Positions 9,781 through 20,042 of a DNA stretch of 64,000 nucleotides are shown one piece after another. The notes below the pieces were generated by a model. That model did not search any database. It worked only from the letters and a program-made list of their open reading frames with translations, and was not told the origin of the DNA. Numbering within the stretch: the stretch's first letter is position 1; every line of letters starts with the position of its first letter. Location of the stretch: positions 1,485,875-1,549,874 of the forward strand of contig NZ_JAHTBK010000001.1 in the NCBI RefSeq assembly GCF_020177575.1, read 5' to 3'. Both the position numbers and the translations under genes were made by a program. This DNA comes from Hasllibacter sp. MH4015 (GTDB taxonomy: Bacteria > Pseudomonadota > Alphaproteobacteria > Rhodobacterales > Rhodobacteraceae).

Positions 9781-10809
9781 TCAGGGAAACACACCCAGCC
9801 CCGTCAATCCTGCCGTTTCCTCCAACCCGAGCATCAGGTTGGCGTTCTGTATCGCCTGCCCCGAGGATCCCTTGCAGAGATTGTCCAGCGCGGCAACGAC
9901 CTGCGCGCGCCCGGCCCGGCGATCCCTCGCCACGCCGATATGACAATAATTGGTGCCGCGCACGTCGTGTGTCGAGGGGGTGCGGCCCATTGGCAGCACG
10001 TCGATGAACGGCTCGTCGGCATAGGCCGCTTGCAGACATTGGAGGATCGCGTCGGCATCGCCCTTGACGTAGCAGGTCGCAAGGATGCCACGGTTGAACG
10101 GTGCAAGATGCGGTGTGAATTGCACCTCCACCTTGCGGCCCGCGACACGGCTGAATTCCTGGTCGAATTCGCCCAGATGCCGGTGTGTGCCGCCGACGGC
10201 ATAGGCATTCGCGCCCTCGCTCAACTCCGCATGGAGGAGGTTTTCCTTCAGGCTGCGCCCCGCCCCGGATACGCCGCAGATCAGGTCGAGGATGATGTCA
10301 TCGAGATCAACGGCGCCCGCGGCCACAAGCGGACGCAGCGCGAATTGCCCCGTGGCCGCATTGCAGCCTGTCCCGGCCACAAGCCGCGCGGCCCTGATGT
10401 CGTCGCGGTAGAATTCCGTAAGGCCATACACGGCCTCGGCCTGCAAGTCCGGCGCATCGTGGGGCTTGCCGTACCATTTGGCATAATCCGCCGGATCACG
10501 GAGCCGGAAATCGGCCGACAAGTCCACAACTTTAAGGTCGCTCGGCAAGTCTTTGATAACGCTTTGTGACGTGGCATGGGGAAGTGCGCAGAATGCGAGA
10601 TCAACCCCAGAGAAATCCACATCTTCGATCCGCACCAGATCGGGCAATCCGGCCCCACGCAGAAAGGGGAAGACATCGCCCATGGTCTGGCCCGCCTTGC
10701 GGTCGCCGGTCAGCGCCGCAATGTGCATGTCCGGGTGCGTCCGGATCAAGCGACACAGCTCCGCCCCGGTATAGCCCGACGCCCCCAGGATCGCGATGTT
10801 CTTGGTCAT
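9781..10809 (-). CDS. argC: N-acetyl-gamma-glutamyl-phosphate reductase
   Basis: This is the third enzyme of arginine synthesis, reducing N-acetylglutamyl phosphate with NADPH. The 342-residue protein starts with the nucleotide-binding [15 protein letters not shown], and the catalytic cysteine sits in [11 protein letters not shown]. Further family segments are [10 protein letters not shown] and [11 protein letters not shown]. The length is that of the classic long ArgC. It is followed closely by ccmE on the same strand. Confidence 0.97.
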   Translation of the reverse strand: MTKNIAILGASGYTGAELCRLIRTHPDMHIAALTGDRKAGQTMGDVFPFLRGAGLPDLVRIEDVDFSGVDLAFCALPHATSQSVIKDLPSDLKVVDLSADFRLRDPADYAKWYGKPHDAPDLQAEAVYGLTEFYRDDIRAARLVAGTGCNAATGQFALRPLVAAGAVDLDDIILDLICGVSGAGRSLKENLLHAELSEGANAYAVGGTHRHLGEFDQEFSRVAGRKVEVQFTPHLAPFNRGILATCYVKGDADAILQCLQAAYADEPFIDVLPMGRTPSTHDVRGTNYCHIGVARDRRAGRAQVVAALDNLCKGSSGQAIQNANLMLGLEETAGLTGLGVFP

Positions 10810-10869
10810 GGGATCAACCCTTTGCCGAATGTCCCGCGCGGTCTAGGGCAAATCGCTGCGTGGTTCAAA

Positions 10870-11460
10870 TCAAGGTTGCTGATCGGGATATAACAAATCG
10901 AAGACAACCTCGACGGGGGCCCGGGCCGCATCCTCCATCCGAAGGTCATCGGTGAATTCCAATGCCAGTTGGTACATGCCGGGTTCGAGTATGGGAGCCA
11001 GCCCACCCGTCACCCAGCTTTGGAAATACTCCGGGTCATCGGGCCGCATCGTCATGGTGCCGGTATAGGTATGGACCTCCATCCAATCCATCATCGCTGC
11101 GCCCTCGATGGATCGGACCTGGGCGCGCAGGGATATGGCGAAACGCGCGCCGTCTTCTCCCACCGGATCGCGGGCGACATTGGCCAGCGAGACGTAGAAA
11201 AACACCTCCTCACCGCTCGCGTAGGCATTGTCGGGCCGTTGCAGATGTTCGCGGTTGGGTCCACGCTCCTCCTTCCGGGCCAGAAACGCAGCGCGGACGG
11301 CGATGGACGGCATGGCAGTCTGCCAGGCGGCGGGATCGGCGCGCGAAGCATCGGCCAGTGCAGGCACCGTGGGGCCTACGCGTAGGATCGGGACATCGGC
11401 GAAATTGGGGCCGGTATGGACAAGAAAGGTTGGGATCAGCAGGGCAAACAGGTAACGCAT
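10870..11460 (-). CDS. Secreted protein of unknown function
   Basis: I do not recognise this 196-residue protein. It starts MRYLFALLIPTFLVHTGPNFA, a probable signal peptide, and the mature part is acidic with beta-rich segments such as FFYVSLANVARDPVGEDG. ATG 11460 was chosen because GGAGG lies six bases upstream; a longer frame from 11508 has no support. It lies between murI (upstream by 56 bases) and argC on the same strand. The content suggests an extracytoplasmic beta-sandwich, but no catalytic motif is visible. Confidence 0.65.
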   Translation of the reverse strand: MRYLFALLIPTFLVHTGPNFADVPILRVGPTVPALADASRADPAAWQTAMPSIAVRAAFLARKEERGPNREHLQRPDNAYASGEEVFFYVSLANVARDPVGEDGARFAISLRAQVRSIEGAAMMDWMEVHTYTGTMTMRPDDPEYFQSWVTGGLAPILEPGMYQLALEFTDDLRMEDAARAPVEVVFDLLYPDQQP

Positions 11461-11516
11461 GGAACCTCCGTATGCCGCCACATTGGCATCGGGCACAGTC
11501 CGGCGCACGGCAAGGT

Positions 11517-12329
11517 TCAGTCCACGGCCTCGAAGGTGATTTTCCGCCGAAGGAACAGGGTCGCCTTATCCTCCACCGATCGGGGATCGCCGGTCGTCAG
11601 GAAGGCGGGCGTGCCGTCGCCCACCATTTCGGGTCGGCGTTCCAGGTAATCGGCCAGGCTGTCGGCCACGAGCGCGGGTTGCGAATAGACCGCCACGTCC
11701 TTGCCAAGGGCCGCGCGAAACACGTCCTCGACCAGCGGATAATGGGTGCAGCCCAGGATAGCGGCCTGCGGCTTCGGCATCCGGCGGCGCAGTGCATCCA
11801 CGTGGGAGCGCACCAGCGCCTCGGCCAAGATCATGTCGCCTTGCTCGATTGCATCGACCACGCCGCCGCAGGGCTGCGCCTCCACATCCACCCCGATGGC
11901 GCGGAAGGCGAGTTCGCGCTGGAATGCGCGGCTGGAAACGGTGGTGGGCGTGGCGAAGAGCGCCACCTCGCGCACATCGACCTGGCGCGGGGGGGAATTG
12001 TCACCCCATTGGCGTTCCGTCAGCGCCTCGATCAGGGGTACGAACACGCCAAGCACGCGCTTGTCCTCCGGCACCCAACCCTCCTGCATCCGGCGGAGCG
12101 CCGCCGCCGAAGCGGTGTTGCAGGCGAGGATCACCAGATCGCAGCCCCGGTCGAACAGGTGCTGCACACCGGCAATGGTCAGGTCATAGATATCGTCGGC
12201 TTCCCGCACGCCGTAGGGCGTGTGGGCGTTGTCGCCAAAATAGATCAACGGCAGGTCGGGCAGGCGCTTGGACACCGCATCAAGAACCGTCAATCCGCCA
12301 AGGCCGGAATCGAAAATGCCCACTGCCAT
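11517..12329 (-). CDS. murI: Glutamate racemase
   Basis: MurI supplies D-glutamate for peptidoglycan. The 270-residue protein begins [19 protein letters not shown], typical of the family, and has both catalytic cysteines in ILACNTASA and [11 protein letters not shown], with [11 protein letters not shown] between the N-terminal motifs. The length is normal. Its first base is shared with the last base of the acyltransferase stop at 12329, so the two genes overlap by one base. Confidence 0.96.
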   Translation of the reverse strand: MAVGIFDSGLGGLTVLDAVSKRLPDLPLIYFGDNAHTPYGVREADDIYDLTIAGVQHLFDRGCDLVILACNTASAAALRRMQEGWVPEDKRVLGVFVPLIEALTERQWGDNSPPRQVDVREVALFATPTTVSSRAFQRELAFRAIGVDVEAQPCGGVVDAIEQGDMILAEALVRSHVDALRRRMPKPQAAILGCTHYPLVEDVFRAALGKDVAVYSQPALVADSLADYLERRPEMVGDGTPAFLTTGDPRSVEDKATLFLRRKITFEAVD

Positions 12330-13270
12330 CAGTAGCGATCCTTCAGGGTCAGGCGGGCCGATTTCTCTTCCGGCGCGCGATGCTTGTCTTCGAACTCGAA
12401 TCCGCGCGCCGATGGGTCCAGCGGGCGCGGGGACAAGGCATAGGTGGTCTTGCGCAAATGGTCCATGAGGGCTTTCGCATCGCCCGCCATCTGGTCCAGG
12501 TCCGCGCGCGGGATCGGATCGCCGACGACCACTTCAACGGGCGAGTTCACCCGCTTCTTGAACTCCTTGATGAGCAGACCCATCCGCAAGGTGTAATGCA
12601 GGTGGCTCATCAACTGGAACAGGCGCGAATTGTGCCCATCGAAGAAGACCGGGACGACGGTCGCGTCCGATTTTGCGATCATGCGTGCGGTGAAACTGCG
12701 CCAGATCGGGTCCATGGGCCGCCCGAACGGCTTGGCGGCGGTCGATACGGTACCGCCCGGGAACACGCCGATCGCGCCACCGTCTGCCAGATATTTCAGC
12801 GCCGTCTTGCGGGTGGCGAGGTTCTGGGCCAGCGCCTCCTTTGTCTCGTCGAACGAGACCGGGAGGATCACGCGGTTCAGGTCCTCGGCCTTGCGAAACA
12901 CCTGGTGGGCCAGGATGCGGAAGTCGCCCCGCGCCTGGCTGAGGATATGACCCATCATCAACCCGTCGAGGATGCCGTAGGGGTGGTTTGCGATCAGGAC
13001 CACCGGCCCCTCGGCAGGGATGTTGGACAGCGACCCGCCCGTGACCTTCAGCTCCAGCCCGTAGCGTTCCACCATGACCTGCCAGAAATCGCGGCCTTTG
13101 CGCACTTCCTCGTCATACCCGTCTGCCTGCTTGATCAGGCGCATGCGGCCTGTCGTGTTTTCCATCACGCGGATCATGGCGCGTCCGCCCTTGGTGCTTG
13201 CGGAACTGGCGTAGGAGATTTCGCGCGCAACGGTGCGGCTGTCTCGCCCGGGTCGGCGGCGTTTCGGCAT
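12329..13270 (-). CDS. PlsC-type lysophospholipid acyltransferase
   Basis: This is a 313-residue acyltransferase of the PlsC/LPLAT family. Acyltransferase block I is present as [13 protein letters not shown], where the usual HxxxxD is HPYGILD, and block III is seen as [10 protein letters not shown]. No strong membrane helix is evident beyond an interfacial segment, so it is probably a peripheral inner-membrane enzyme. The start was set at ATG 13270 ([10 protein letters not shown]); an in-frame ATG at 13327 is also possible. The specific acceptor, whether lysophosphatidate or an ornithine lipid precursor, cannot be decided here. Confidence 0.85.
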   Translation of the reverse strand: MPKRRRPGRDSRTVAREISYASSASTKGGRAMIRVMENTTGRMRLIKQADGYDEEVRKGRDFWQVMVERYGLELKVTGGSLSNIPAEGPVVLIANHPYGILDGLMMGHILSQARGDFRILAHQVFRKAEDLNRVILPVSFDETKEALAQNLATRKTALKYLADGGAIGVFPGGTVSTAAKPFGRPMDPIWRSFTARMIAKSDATVVPVFFDGHNSRLFQLMSHLHYTLRMGLLIKEFKKRVNSPVEVVVGDPIPRADLDQMAGDAKALMDHLRKTTYALSPRPLDPSARGFEFEDKHRAPEEKSARLTLKDRY

Positions 13271-13339
13271 CTGCTCGGCCTGTCCTGTGACTACGTGCTG
13301 GTGCCTAGATAAGGGGGCGCGGCGCACCGGTCCAGCGCA

Positions 13340-14302
13340 CTATCGCCGCGTCCAGCCCCACAGGCACAAAAGCTCCATCGCGACATGGGCGCCGGCCACG
13401 GCGGTGATCTCAGCATTATCAAAAGGCGGTGACACTTCGACGACATCGCCGCCCACAAGGTTGATCCCTGCCAGATCGCGTAAGAGGATCGCGGCCTGCG
13501 CGCTGGATAATCCGCCCCAGACCGGCGTGCCGGTGCCCGGCGCAAAGGCCGGGTCGAGGGCGTCGATGTCGAAGCTGAGATAAACCGGCGCGTCCCCCGC
13601 CCGCGCCTTGACGGCCGCCGCAACGGCAGAGGCGCCGTCCTCATGCACCTCGCGCGCGTCGTGGATGTGGATACCGAGATTGTCATCCACCACCGTGCGG
13701 ATACCGATATGGGAGGATCGCTTCACGTCGATCAGCCCTTCCTTGACCGCCGTGTAGCAAAACGTTCCATGGTCGATGCGCGCGGCATCGTCATCGGGCC
13801 AGGTATCGGTATGGGCATCGACCTGGATCAGCGCTAGGGGGCCGTGAAGGGCCGCATGGGCGCGCAGGATCGGAAGCGTGATCGAATGGTCGCCACCGAG
13901 GCTGATGGCGGCGGTCCCGGCCCCCAGGATACCGGCGATATGCGCCTCGATCCGCGCGGGGACATCTGCGGTATGGGCGTAGTCGAAGGCCATGTCGCCA
14001 TAATCGGCAATCGCCAGCGCCTCCAACGGGGAATAGCCGTCCCAGCCATAGGGCGGATCGAAGGGTTGCAGGCTGGACGCCGCCCGGATCGCGCGGGGGC
14101 CAAGGCGCGTACCGGGCCGGTTCGTGACGGCTTGATCGAAGGGAATGCCCGTCACGGCCACGTCGACACCGGCCAGGTCCTTGGTGTATTTGCGCCGCAG
14201 AAACGATGGCGCGCCGGCAAAGGCATTCTCGAAGGCGAGACCCTTGAGATCTTGCCGCGTGACGGCCCCGTCGACCTCGTTCTTTGCGTCTTCCAGCGCC
14301 AT
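13340..14302 (-). CDS. speB: Agmatinase (ureohydrolase family)
   Basis: This is a manganese ureohydrolase of 320 residues, most like agmatinase, which releases urea and putrescine. Its metal-binding motifs are ISLGGDHSIT, QVDAHTD and SFDIDALDPAFAPGTGTP. The start at 14302 (MALEDAKNEV) is preceded by GGGAGGG, which excludes the longer upstream frame. The agmatinase name follows the family layout; guanidinobutyrase or another ureohydrolase substrate remains possible. Confidence 0.88.
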   Translation of the reverse strand: MALEDAKNEVDGAVTRQDLKGLAFENAFAGAPSFLRRKYTKDLAGVDVAVTGIPFDQAVTNRPGTRLGPRAIRAASSLQPFDPPYGWDGYSPLEALAIADYGDMAFDYAHTADVPARIEAHIAGILGAGTAAISLGGDHSITLPILRAHAALHGPLALIQVDAHTDTWPDDDAARIDHGTFCYTAVKEGLIDVKRSSHIGIRTVVDDNLGIHIHDAREVHEDGASAVAAAVKARAGDAPVYLSFDIDALDPAFAPGTGTPVWGGLSSAQAAILLRDLAGINLVGGDVVEVSPPFDNAEITAVAGAHVAMELLCLWGWTRR

Positions 14303-14433
14303 TGCACCCTCCCGGTGATCTGCCTTCATCGATGCTATAGCGCAGATTTCGCGCGACGCAGCCCCGAATTGATCCATCTTGTGCGCCCGGTGGCCTTGGG
14401 CGATGGTCCGGGCGCGCGAACATGGGGCGGATA

Positions 14434-14940
14434 ATGGCGGATATGGACGAGTTGAAAGCGAGCTTTCTGGAGGGGATGAGCCGATCCGCCGCCTCCGTGT
14501 CGGTGGTAACAACCGATGGCCCCGCCGGGCGCGGGGGGGTCACGGTGTCGGCCATGACCTCGATCTCCGCCGACGGCGACGCGCCGACGATGCTGACTTG
14601 CCTCAACGCCTCCTCCTCCGCCCTTCCGTTGGTGCTGGAAAACGGGTGCTTCTGCATCAACGTGCTGGGGATCGGGCAGACCGACATCTCGGACGTCTTC
14701 TCGTCCCGCAGCCCGGCACCGGGGGGCGACAAGTTCAACGCGGTCACCTGCGACGTCCTGCAAACCGGCGCGCCGTGGTTGACCGATGCGCTGGTGGCCT
14801 TCGACTGCCGGTTGATCTCCGCCGACCGGCACGGCACCCACCATATCTGCATCGGCGCGGTGGAGGCGGTGCGCGTCGCGCCGGAGGGGGAGCCGCTGCT
14901 CTACGGGATGCGCCGCTACCTGCGGGCCGAGGATCACTGA
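14434..14940 (+). CDS. Flavin reductase family protein
   Basis: This is a 168-residue FMN-binding split-barrel protein of the flavin reductase (HpaC/NtaB) type. Recognisable segments are RSAASVSVVTTDG near the start, VTVSAMTSISADGDAPTMLT, and NGCFCINVLG. Such enzymes supply reduced flavin to a partner monooxygenase, but no monooxygenase lies adjacent. The start is not certain: ATG 14434 has GGGGCGG upstream, and ATG 14422 would add four residues. Its end overlaps the convergent DUF2254 gene by seven bases. Confidence 0.88.
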   Translation: MADMDELKASFLEGMSRSAASVSVVTTDGPAGRGGVTVSAMTSISADGDAPTMLTCLNASSSALPLVLENGCFCINVLGIGQTDISDVFSSRSPAPGGDKFNAVTCDVLQTGAPWLTDALVAFDCRLISADRHGTHHICIGAVEAVRVAPEGEPLLYGMRRYLRAEDH

Positions 14941-16175
14941 ACCGTGCCGCGCGCCACGGCAATCTGTTGCAGATCGCGTTCGGTCAGGTTGGCGGACCCC
15001 AAACGCTCATCCAGTTCGTCGATGATTGCGTTCGCGCCGTCGGCATAGACATCGGGCGACAGGGCGGCCAGCCCGCGCAGGGCCGCGATCAGACGCGCCA
15101 GAACTTCCGCCTGTCCGATCCCGTCCCGTGCGATGGGCCGGAACGCGGCGTCCAGCATCTCATCGGGATCGACCGACGGGACATGGAGGCGGTCGAAGTG
15201 GACGTCCGGGCCCTCCTCAACGCGCCAATCCGACAGGACGGAGAGCTGGCGGCCGATCACCGCGATCGCCGTACCGGGATCGTTGATCCCCGGCGACAGG
15301 GCGCGGGACGCGATTTCAGAAAACACGATCATCCCGAAACGGGGATCTTGGTCGAAGGTGCGGTCGGCGGCGATGGTGAAGGCATTGTGGAAGGTCTTCC
15401 GCGCCGCGTCGTCGGGCTCCCCCCCCAGAACGTGCACCACGGCCATGGCCGGATGCACGAAATCGCCCGGCAGGACCGCCAGCCAGACCTGCGCGCCCGC
15501 CTCCTCCGCCCATTCCTGCAAAGGCCCCATGTCGATATGCTGGACGTACCCCGCCAAGTCGCAATTGACCGGATACGCCCCGTCGGGAACCGTTGCGCCA
15601 TCGGGATGCGCGCCCAGATACGGGGATTCCAGACGCGTGGACAGCGCGTCGCGCGCGGCCTCCTCCACCCGGTCGAGCGTGTTTTCCATCCGCCCGAAAT
15701 CCGGCAGATAGCCGATCCACCGCAGCAGGGCGATCACGACGATTGCCGTGACGAGGATGGTGGAGAAGAACAGTACCACGCGCCCGCCATCGTCGTAGTA
15801 GCTGGCGTTCAGCCCTATGATCGCGACGATGGAATAGACGAAAGCGCCCAGGAACGTCGCCAGGGTCGTCTGGGTGATATGATCCTCCTGCAACAGCTTG
15901 ATCGCGCGGGGCGTCGCACTGCTGGCCGCGGCGGTGAACGCATTGACCGCAATCGAGAGTGAGAAGGTCGTCACGGCAAGCATCGAGGAGGCGAGGATCG
16001 TCAGGACCTGGTCAACCGCGTCCCCACCCAGAAGCTCCGCCCATCCATCGGGGACCAGCGGCGACAGGGCCGGAGCCGCGATGGCCGAGGCGATGGCGAG
16101 CACCGCGAAGGAGGCCACGCGCACCCAAAGCCGGCGCAGGATCGAACGCAGAAGCCAGAGCCATTTCGCAATCAT
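14934..16175 (-). CDS. DUF2254 integral membrane protein
   Basis: This 413-residue protein has four predicted membrane helices in its first half (about 18-40, 58-80, 105-125 and 135-150) and a soluble C-terminal half. The segment TTFSLSIAVNAFTAAASSATPRA after the second helix and the SRALSPGINDPGTA motif in the soluble half are typical of DUF2254. The family has no assigned function. It converges on, and slightly overlaps, the flavin reductase gene. Confidence 0.88.
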   Translation of the reverse strand: MIAKWLWLLRSILRRLWVRVASFAVLAIASAIAAPALSPLVPDGWAELLGGDAVDQVLTILASSMLAVTTFSLSIAVNAFTAAASSATPRAIKLLQEDHITQTTLATFLGAFVYSIVAIIGLNASYYDDGGRVVLFFSTILVTAIVVIALLRWIGYLPDFGRMENTLDRVEEAARDALSTRLESPYLGAHPDGATVPDGAYPVNCDLAGYVQHIDMGPLQEWAEEAGAQVWLAVLPGDFVHPAMAVVHVLGGEPDDAARKTFHNAFTIAADRTFDQDPRFGMIVFSEIASRALSPGINDPGTAIAVIGRQLSVLSDWRVEEGPDVHFDRLHVPSVDPDEMLDAAFRPIARDGIGQAEVLARLIAALRGLAALSPDVYADGANAIIDELDERLGSANLTERDLQQIAVARGTVQ

Positions 16176-16225
16176 GGGCGCAATGTCCGGTGCATCTGAT
16201 CGTGTTCCTTCAACGCCTCAGCACA

Positions 16226-17386
16226 TCAAAGCGGTTGTGCCGTCTCCACAAGTCTCGCGAAGAAGCTAGCGCCGATGGGCGCAATGTCTTCGTTGAAGTC
16301 GAAGGCCGGGTGATGCAGCCCCGCACCCTCCCCCGCACCAAGGAAAACGTATGCCCCGGGGCGCGCCTGAAGCATGTAGGCGAAATCCTCCGCCCCCATC
16401 TCCCGACTGGCATTGGGATCGACCGCGTCCGCCCCCACCACGTCGCGCGCCACGTCGATGGCGAAGGCCGCCTGCGCCGCATCGTTGATCGTCGCGGGGT
16501 AGCCGCGCTCGTAGACCAGCTTGACTTGCACGCCGTAGGCGGCGGCGATCCCATCCACGATCTCTCCCATGCGGCGTTCCACCATGTCCTGAATCGCCGT
16601 ATCGAAGGTGCGCACCGTGCCGTTGAGATGCGCGTCTGCCGGGATGATGTTGGAGGCGGTGCCGGAATGGATCTGGGTAACGGAGACGACCAGATCATCG
16701 AGGGACCTGTGATTGCGCGACACGATGGAGCCGAACGCCTCCGCCATGGCCAGGGCGGGGGGGATCGGGTCGATGCATTCATGGGGGTAGGCCCCGTGGC
16801 CTCCCTTGCCCGTGATATCGACGTAGAATGTGTCAACCGCGGCCAGAAGCGCGCCGTCATTGGTAAAGAAAGCCCCCTCGGGCGCACCGGGTACATTATG
16901 GATGCCGAAGACCCGTTCGATCCCGAACCGATCCATGATGCCCTCCTGCACCATGACCTCTCCGCCGCCGCCATCTTCCTCGGCCGGTTGGAAGATCAAT
17001 GCGACGCGCCCTTTGAATGCGCGCGTCTCCGCCAGGTATTTCGCGGCCCCCAGAAGCATCGTCGTGTGCCCGTCATGGCCGCAGGCATGCATCTTGCCGG
17101 GAATGGTGGAGGCATAGTCCGCCCCCGTGATCTCCTCCATCGGCAGCGCGTCCATGTCGGCGCGCAGGCCGATCGTGGGGCCGTCCCCCTGCCCTTCGAT
17201 GATCGCCACGAGCCCGGTCTTCGCGATGCCCTCGTGGATCTCCGTGATGCCGAATTCCCGCAGACGCTCCACCACGAAAGCGGCGGTCTGGTGGCAATCG
17301 AACTGCAATTCGGGATGTGCGTGCAGATGTCTGCGCCACGCCTTGAGGTCGTCGGCCATGGCGGCGATGGAGTTGATGACGGGCAT
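16226..17386 (-). CDS. M20D amidohydrolase (aminoacylase / hippurate hydrolase type)
   Basis: This 386-residue metal-dependent amidohydrolase removes acyl groups from N-acyl amino acids. The metal site is visible as MHACGHDGHTTMLLGAAK, with the paired Glu in IFQPAEEDGGGG and the C-terminal REMGAEDFAYML. ATG 17386 was preferred to the TTG at 17395 because GGAG lies nine bases upstream of it. The substrate is not clear. A second, unrelated-subfamily M20 protein lies at 6.7 kb. Confidence 0.9.
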   Translation of the reverse strand: MPVINSIAAMADDLKAWRRHLHAHPELQFDCHQTAAFVVERLREFGITEIHEGIAKTGLVAIIEGQGDGPTIGLRADMDALPMEEITGADYASTIPGKMHACGHDGHTTMLLGAAKYLAETRAFKGRVALIFQPAEEDGGGGEVMVQEGIMDRFGIERVFGIHNVPGAPEGAFFTNDGALLAAVDTFYVDITGKGGHGAYPHECIDPIPPALAMAEAFGSIVSRNHRSLDDLVVSVTQIHSGTASNIIPADAHLNGTVRTFDTAIQDMVERRMGEIVDGIAAAYGVQVKLVYERGYPATINDAAQAAFAIDVARDVVGADAVDPNASREMGAEDFAYMLQARPGAYVFLGAGEGAGLHHPAFDFNEDIAPIGASFFARLVETAQPL

Positions 17387-17532
17387 GGGGGGCAACTCCG
17401 AGGCGGGGAATGGTGGTCAGGGTCGTCGGACCAGTGCCAAAAATGCAATAGCAGCAAGGAAAGTCCAGCCCCACTATTGCCTGAGCCTGTCGAATGACCC
17501 AAAAACTTCCTATTATTAAGGAGGGATTTTCA

Positions 17533-18147
17533 ATGCGACTTTTGACTGCCGCTGTCACTGCACTGTCTGTTTCCGCAACCGCCGCGTTCGCCAGCGGACC
17601 TGTTGACCGCACCCCTGCCCCACCCGTGATCGTGCCCGAGCGGGTCGCCGATTGGTCGGGCTTCTATGGCGGCCTCAGCTTTGGGGCGGTCAGCTACGAC
17701 TGGGTTGGAAACGCTGGAGGCCCTCTCGACTCGGAAGATTCGACCGAGCCGGGGGCGTTTATCGGGTACAACTTCCAGTCCGGCAATATCGTCTACGGTG
17801 CTGAACTCAACTACCAGATGCTCGAAGCGCCGCTGGTTGCGTTCCCGAATTCGATCCAGCATGATGTCCTGCAGGTGCGTGGGCGCGTCGGCTATGTCGT
17901 CATGCCCGACCTGTTGCTCTACGGTTTTGTCGGTTTTGCCCAGACCTCGTTCAACGATGGTGGAACTAACTACGACCAGACAGGCCCGGCCTTTGGAATC
18001 GGTGCCGATTACATGTTGTCGCGCAATTTCTTCGCAGGGATCGAATATTCCTATTCCGACACGTTCGGTGAGGCTGACAACAACCCAGCCCTGAGCATCG
18101 AATCGGACGTTCAGGTGATCAGCCTGCGGGTCGGCTTCAAGTTCTGA
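17533..18147 (+). CDS. Outer-membrane beta-barrel protein (porin/Omp31-like)
   Basis: This 204-residue protein has a signal peptide (MRLLTAAVTALSVSATAAFA, cleavage at AFAS) and alternating beta strands ending in SLRVGFKF with the C-terminal Phe of outer-membrane barrels. The ADWSGFYGGLSFG box is typical of the Omp25/Omp31 group. A near-perfect SD, AAGGAGG, precedes ATG 17533. It resembles the next gene at 18555 in size and layout, suggesting old duplication. Confidence 0.85.
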   Translation: MRLLTAAVTALSVSATAAFASGPVDRTPAPPVIVPERVADWSGFYGGLSFGAVSYDWVGNAGGPLDSEDSTEPGAFIGYNFQSGNIVYGAELNYQMLEAPLVAFPNSIQHDVLQVRGRVGYVVMPDLLLYGFVGFAQTSFNDGGTNYDQTGPAFGIGADYMLSRNFFAGIEYSYSDTFGEADNNPALSIESDVQVISLRVGFKF

Positions 18148-18554
18148 GGCTTCGTGATGCGATGGCCAAGGCCTAGCTGTCGCGCCGGGCCTTTTCCAAT
18201 GAAGCGAAACCCGCCGCCCTTGCCGCGCCCTCGCTCTGTAGCAGACCATTGCTTCCGTCGTGCCGAGGACATTAAAGAGGCCAATGAGGTCATCAACGCC
18301 ATCGCGTGCGGGGACACAGGATGGATGACCGCCATGGGTCGCTAAGCGTATGGTCTCGAAACGCTATCCTGCGGCAGATTGCACCACGATCCGGGATGTC
18401 AGGTCTGGTCATCGCCCTAAGCAGGAAGGTTACATGTTGCGATTCGGACACTTGCATCCACAAGATCGACCGTAAGACCCATCCCTTTCTTGCCGCCAAA
18501 GCGGTTTTCGCGGCAGATAATGCCAAGCGGTCGTTAACCTAGGGGAATTTTCAA
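18148..18554. other. Intergenic gap between two barrel genes
   Basis: These 407 bases hold no convincing gene. A hairpin with AAGGCC (18168-18173) and GGCCTT (18188-18193), ending in TTTT, lies 20 bases after the first barrel gene and may terminate it. Short open frames here lack an SD and family features. The promoter of the second barrel gene should lie in the last 100 bases, which are noticeably A+T richer. Confidence 0.4.
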
Positions 18555-19139
18555 GTGACACATTTTCGCATTGCCGCTGCCGCATTGATCGCATCGACCG
18601 GCTTCGCGGCTGCCGACGAACCTTACAACTGGACCGGCGTGACCGGCGGGGTGGCCTACGGCTCCGTGACCGGGGAAAGTATTCTTTCATCATTGACTAC
18701 GGGTGCGGTTCAGAGCCGAACCGGCGTTTCAGATGAGACACCGACCAGTGCCTATGTTGGCGTGAACTATCAACATGGATCCTTTGTGATCGGCGGCGAG
18801 ATCACGTTCACGGATTACTCCAGCACCTTGGACAGCAATCCGGCAAACACCTTCGACAACCTGACCGAAGTGCGGGCACGGCTCGGCTATGCCTTTGATC
18901 GCATCCATGTCTACGGCACGGTCGGACATGCGGAACTGGACCTCAACTATATCGGTGCGCAAGCTTTGGGGACAGGTACCGTTTACGGTCTGGGCGCCGA
19001 ATATGCGGTGCACGATAACGTCATCGTGGGTCTGGAATACACTCAAACGGAAGTATCCGCCGACTTCGGGGCTCCCTTTAATCAGAGGGGGACGATTGAG
19101 CTGGAAGCTGCCCGACTTCGCGTCGGTCTTCGGTTCTGA
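18555..19139 (+). CDS. Outer-membrane beta-barrel protein
   Basis: This is a 194-residue barrel protein starting at GTG 18555 with AGGGGAA upstream. Residues 1-20 are a signal peptide ending FAAADE. The rest alternates strands and turns and ends RLRVGLRF with terminal Phe. The YNWTGVTGGVAYG box parallels the WSGFYGG box of the preceding gene. Its function is probably structural or as a small porin. mazG begins 40 bases downstream. Confidence 0.82.
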   Translation: MTHFRIAAAALIASTGFAAADEPYNWTGVTGGVAYGSVTGESILSSLTTGAVQSRTGVSDETPTSAYVGVNYQHGSFVIGGEITFTDYSSTLDSNPANTFDNLTEVRARLGYAFDRIHVYGTVGHAELDLNYIGAQALGTGTVYGLGAEYAVHDNVIVGLEYTQTEVSADFGAPFNQRGTIELEAARLRVGLRF

Positions 19140-19179
19140 TCGCTTGCTCTGACCTTGTGCATGGCGCATTCGGTGCGCC

Positions 19180-19977
19180 ATGACAGCCCTGCCCACTAAC
19201 CCGATGCCCCGCCTGCGCGCCATCATGGCAAGGCTGCGCGACCCCGTGCACGGCTGCCCTTGGGACGTAGAGCAGTCCTTCGCCTCCATCGCCCCCTACA
19301 CGATCGAGGAAGCCTACGAGGTCGCCGACGCCATTGCGCGCGGGGATATGGAGGAGTTGAAGGGGGAATTGGGCGATCTGCTGTTTCAATCCGTGTTCCA
19401 CGCGCAGATGGCAGAGGATGAAGGGCTGTTCGATTTCGATGACGTGGCGCGGGCCATCGGGGACAAGATGATCGCCCGCCATCCCCATGTCTTCGGCTCG
19501 GAAAGTAACGCCAAATCCGCCGAGCAGCAGGTGCGTGACTGGGAAGCTGTGAAGGAAGCGGAGCGCGCGGCGAAAGCCAGGGGCGGTGTGCTGGCGGATG
19601 TCGCGCTGGGGTTGCCCGCGCTGATGCGGGCCGAGAAACTGCAAAAACGCGCCGCGCGGGTCGGGTTCGACTGGCCGGAAATTGATATGGTTATCAACAA
19701 GATCGCCGAGGAAGCTCAGGAACTGGCCGACGCGCGCGACACGCTGCCGCCAGCCAAGGTCGCGGAAGAGATGGGTGATCTCCTGTTCGTCATGGCCAAC
19801 CTCGCGCGGCACCTGAAGGTCGACCCGGAAGAGGCCCTGCGCGGGGCCAACGCGAAGTTCGTGCGTCGGTTTGCCTATATAGAACAGGAGCTTGCGGCGC
19901 GATCTTCAAGTCCCGAAGACAGCACGTTGGAGGAGATGGACGCGCTTTGGGACGCGGCCAAAGCGAACGGGCTATAG
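19180..19977 (+). CDS. mazG: Nucleoside triphosphate pyrophosphohydrolase MazG
   Basis: MazG hydrolyses nucleoside triphosphates to monophosphates, cleaning the pool of damaged nucleotides. The 265-residue protein has two tandem MazG domains. The first shows GCPWDVEQSFASIAPYTIEE and ELGDLLFQSVFHAQ, the second FDWPE, EEAQEL and EEMGDLLFVMANLARH, giving the ExxE...ExxD magnesium sites. Length and layout match enterobacterial MazG. No mazEF toxin pair is nearby. Confidence 0.95.
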   Translation: MTALPTNPMPRLRAIMARLRDPVHGCPWDVEQSFASIAPYTIEEAYEVADAIARGDMEELKGELGDLLFQSVFHAQMAEDEGLFDFDDVARAIGDKMIARHPHVFGSESNAKSAEQQVRDWEAVKEAERAAKARGGVLADVALGLPALMRAEKLQKRAARVGFDWPEIDMVINKIAEEAQELADARDTLPPAKVAEEMGDLLFVMANLARHLKVDPEEALRGANAKFVRRFAYIEQELAARSSSPEDSTLEEMDALWDAAKANGL

Positions 19978-20042
19978 TCGTCGTCCACGCTTTTCCCCGC
20001 CCTCCCTCTGGCCATTTCGGCGGGTCGCCGTAAGGTCGCGCC

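Noticed and set aside
14379-15962. Long plus-strand frame of 527 codons
   Set aside because: Shadow of the flavin reductase and DUF2254 genes.
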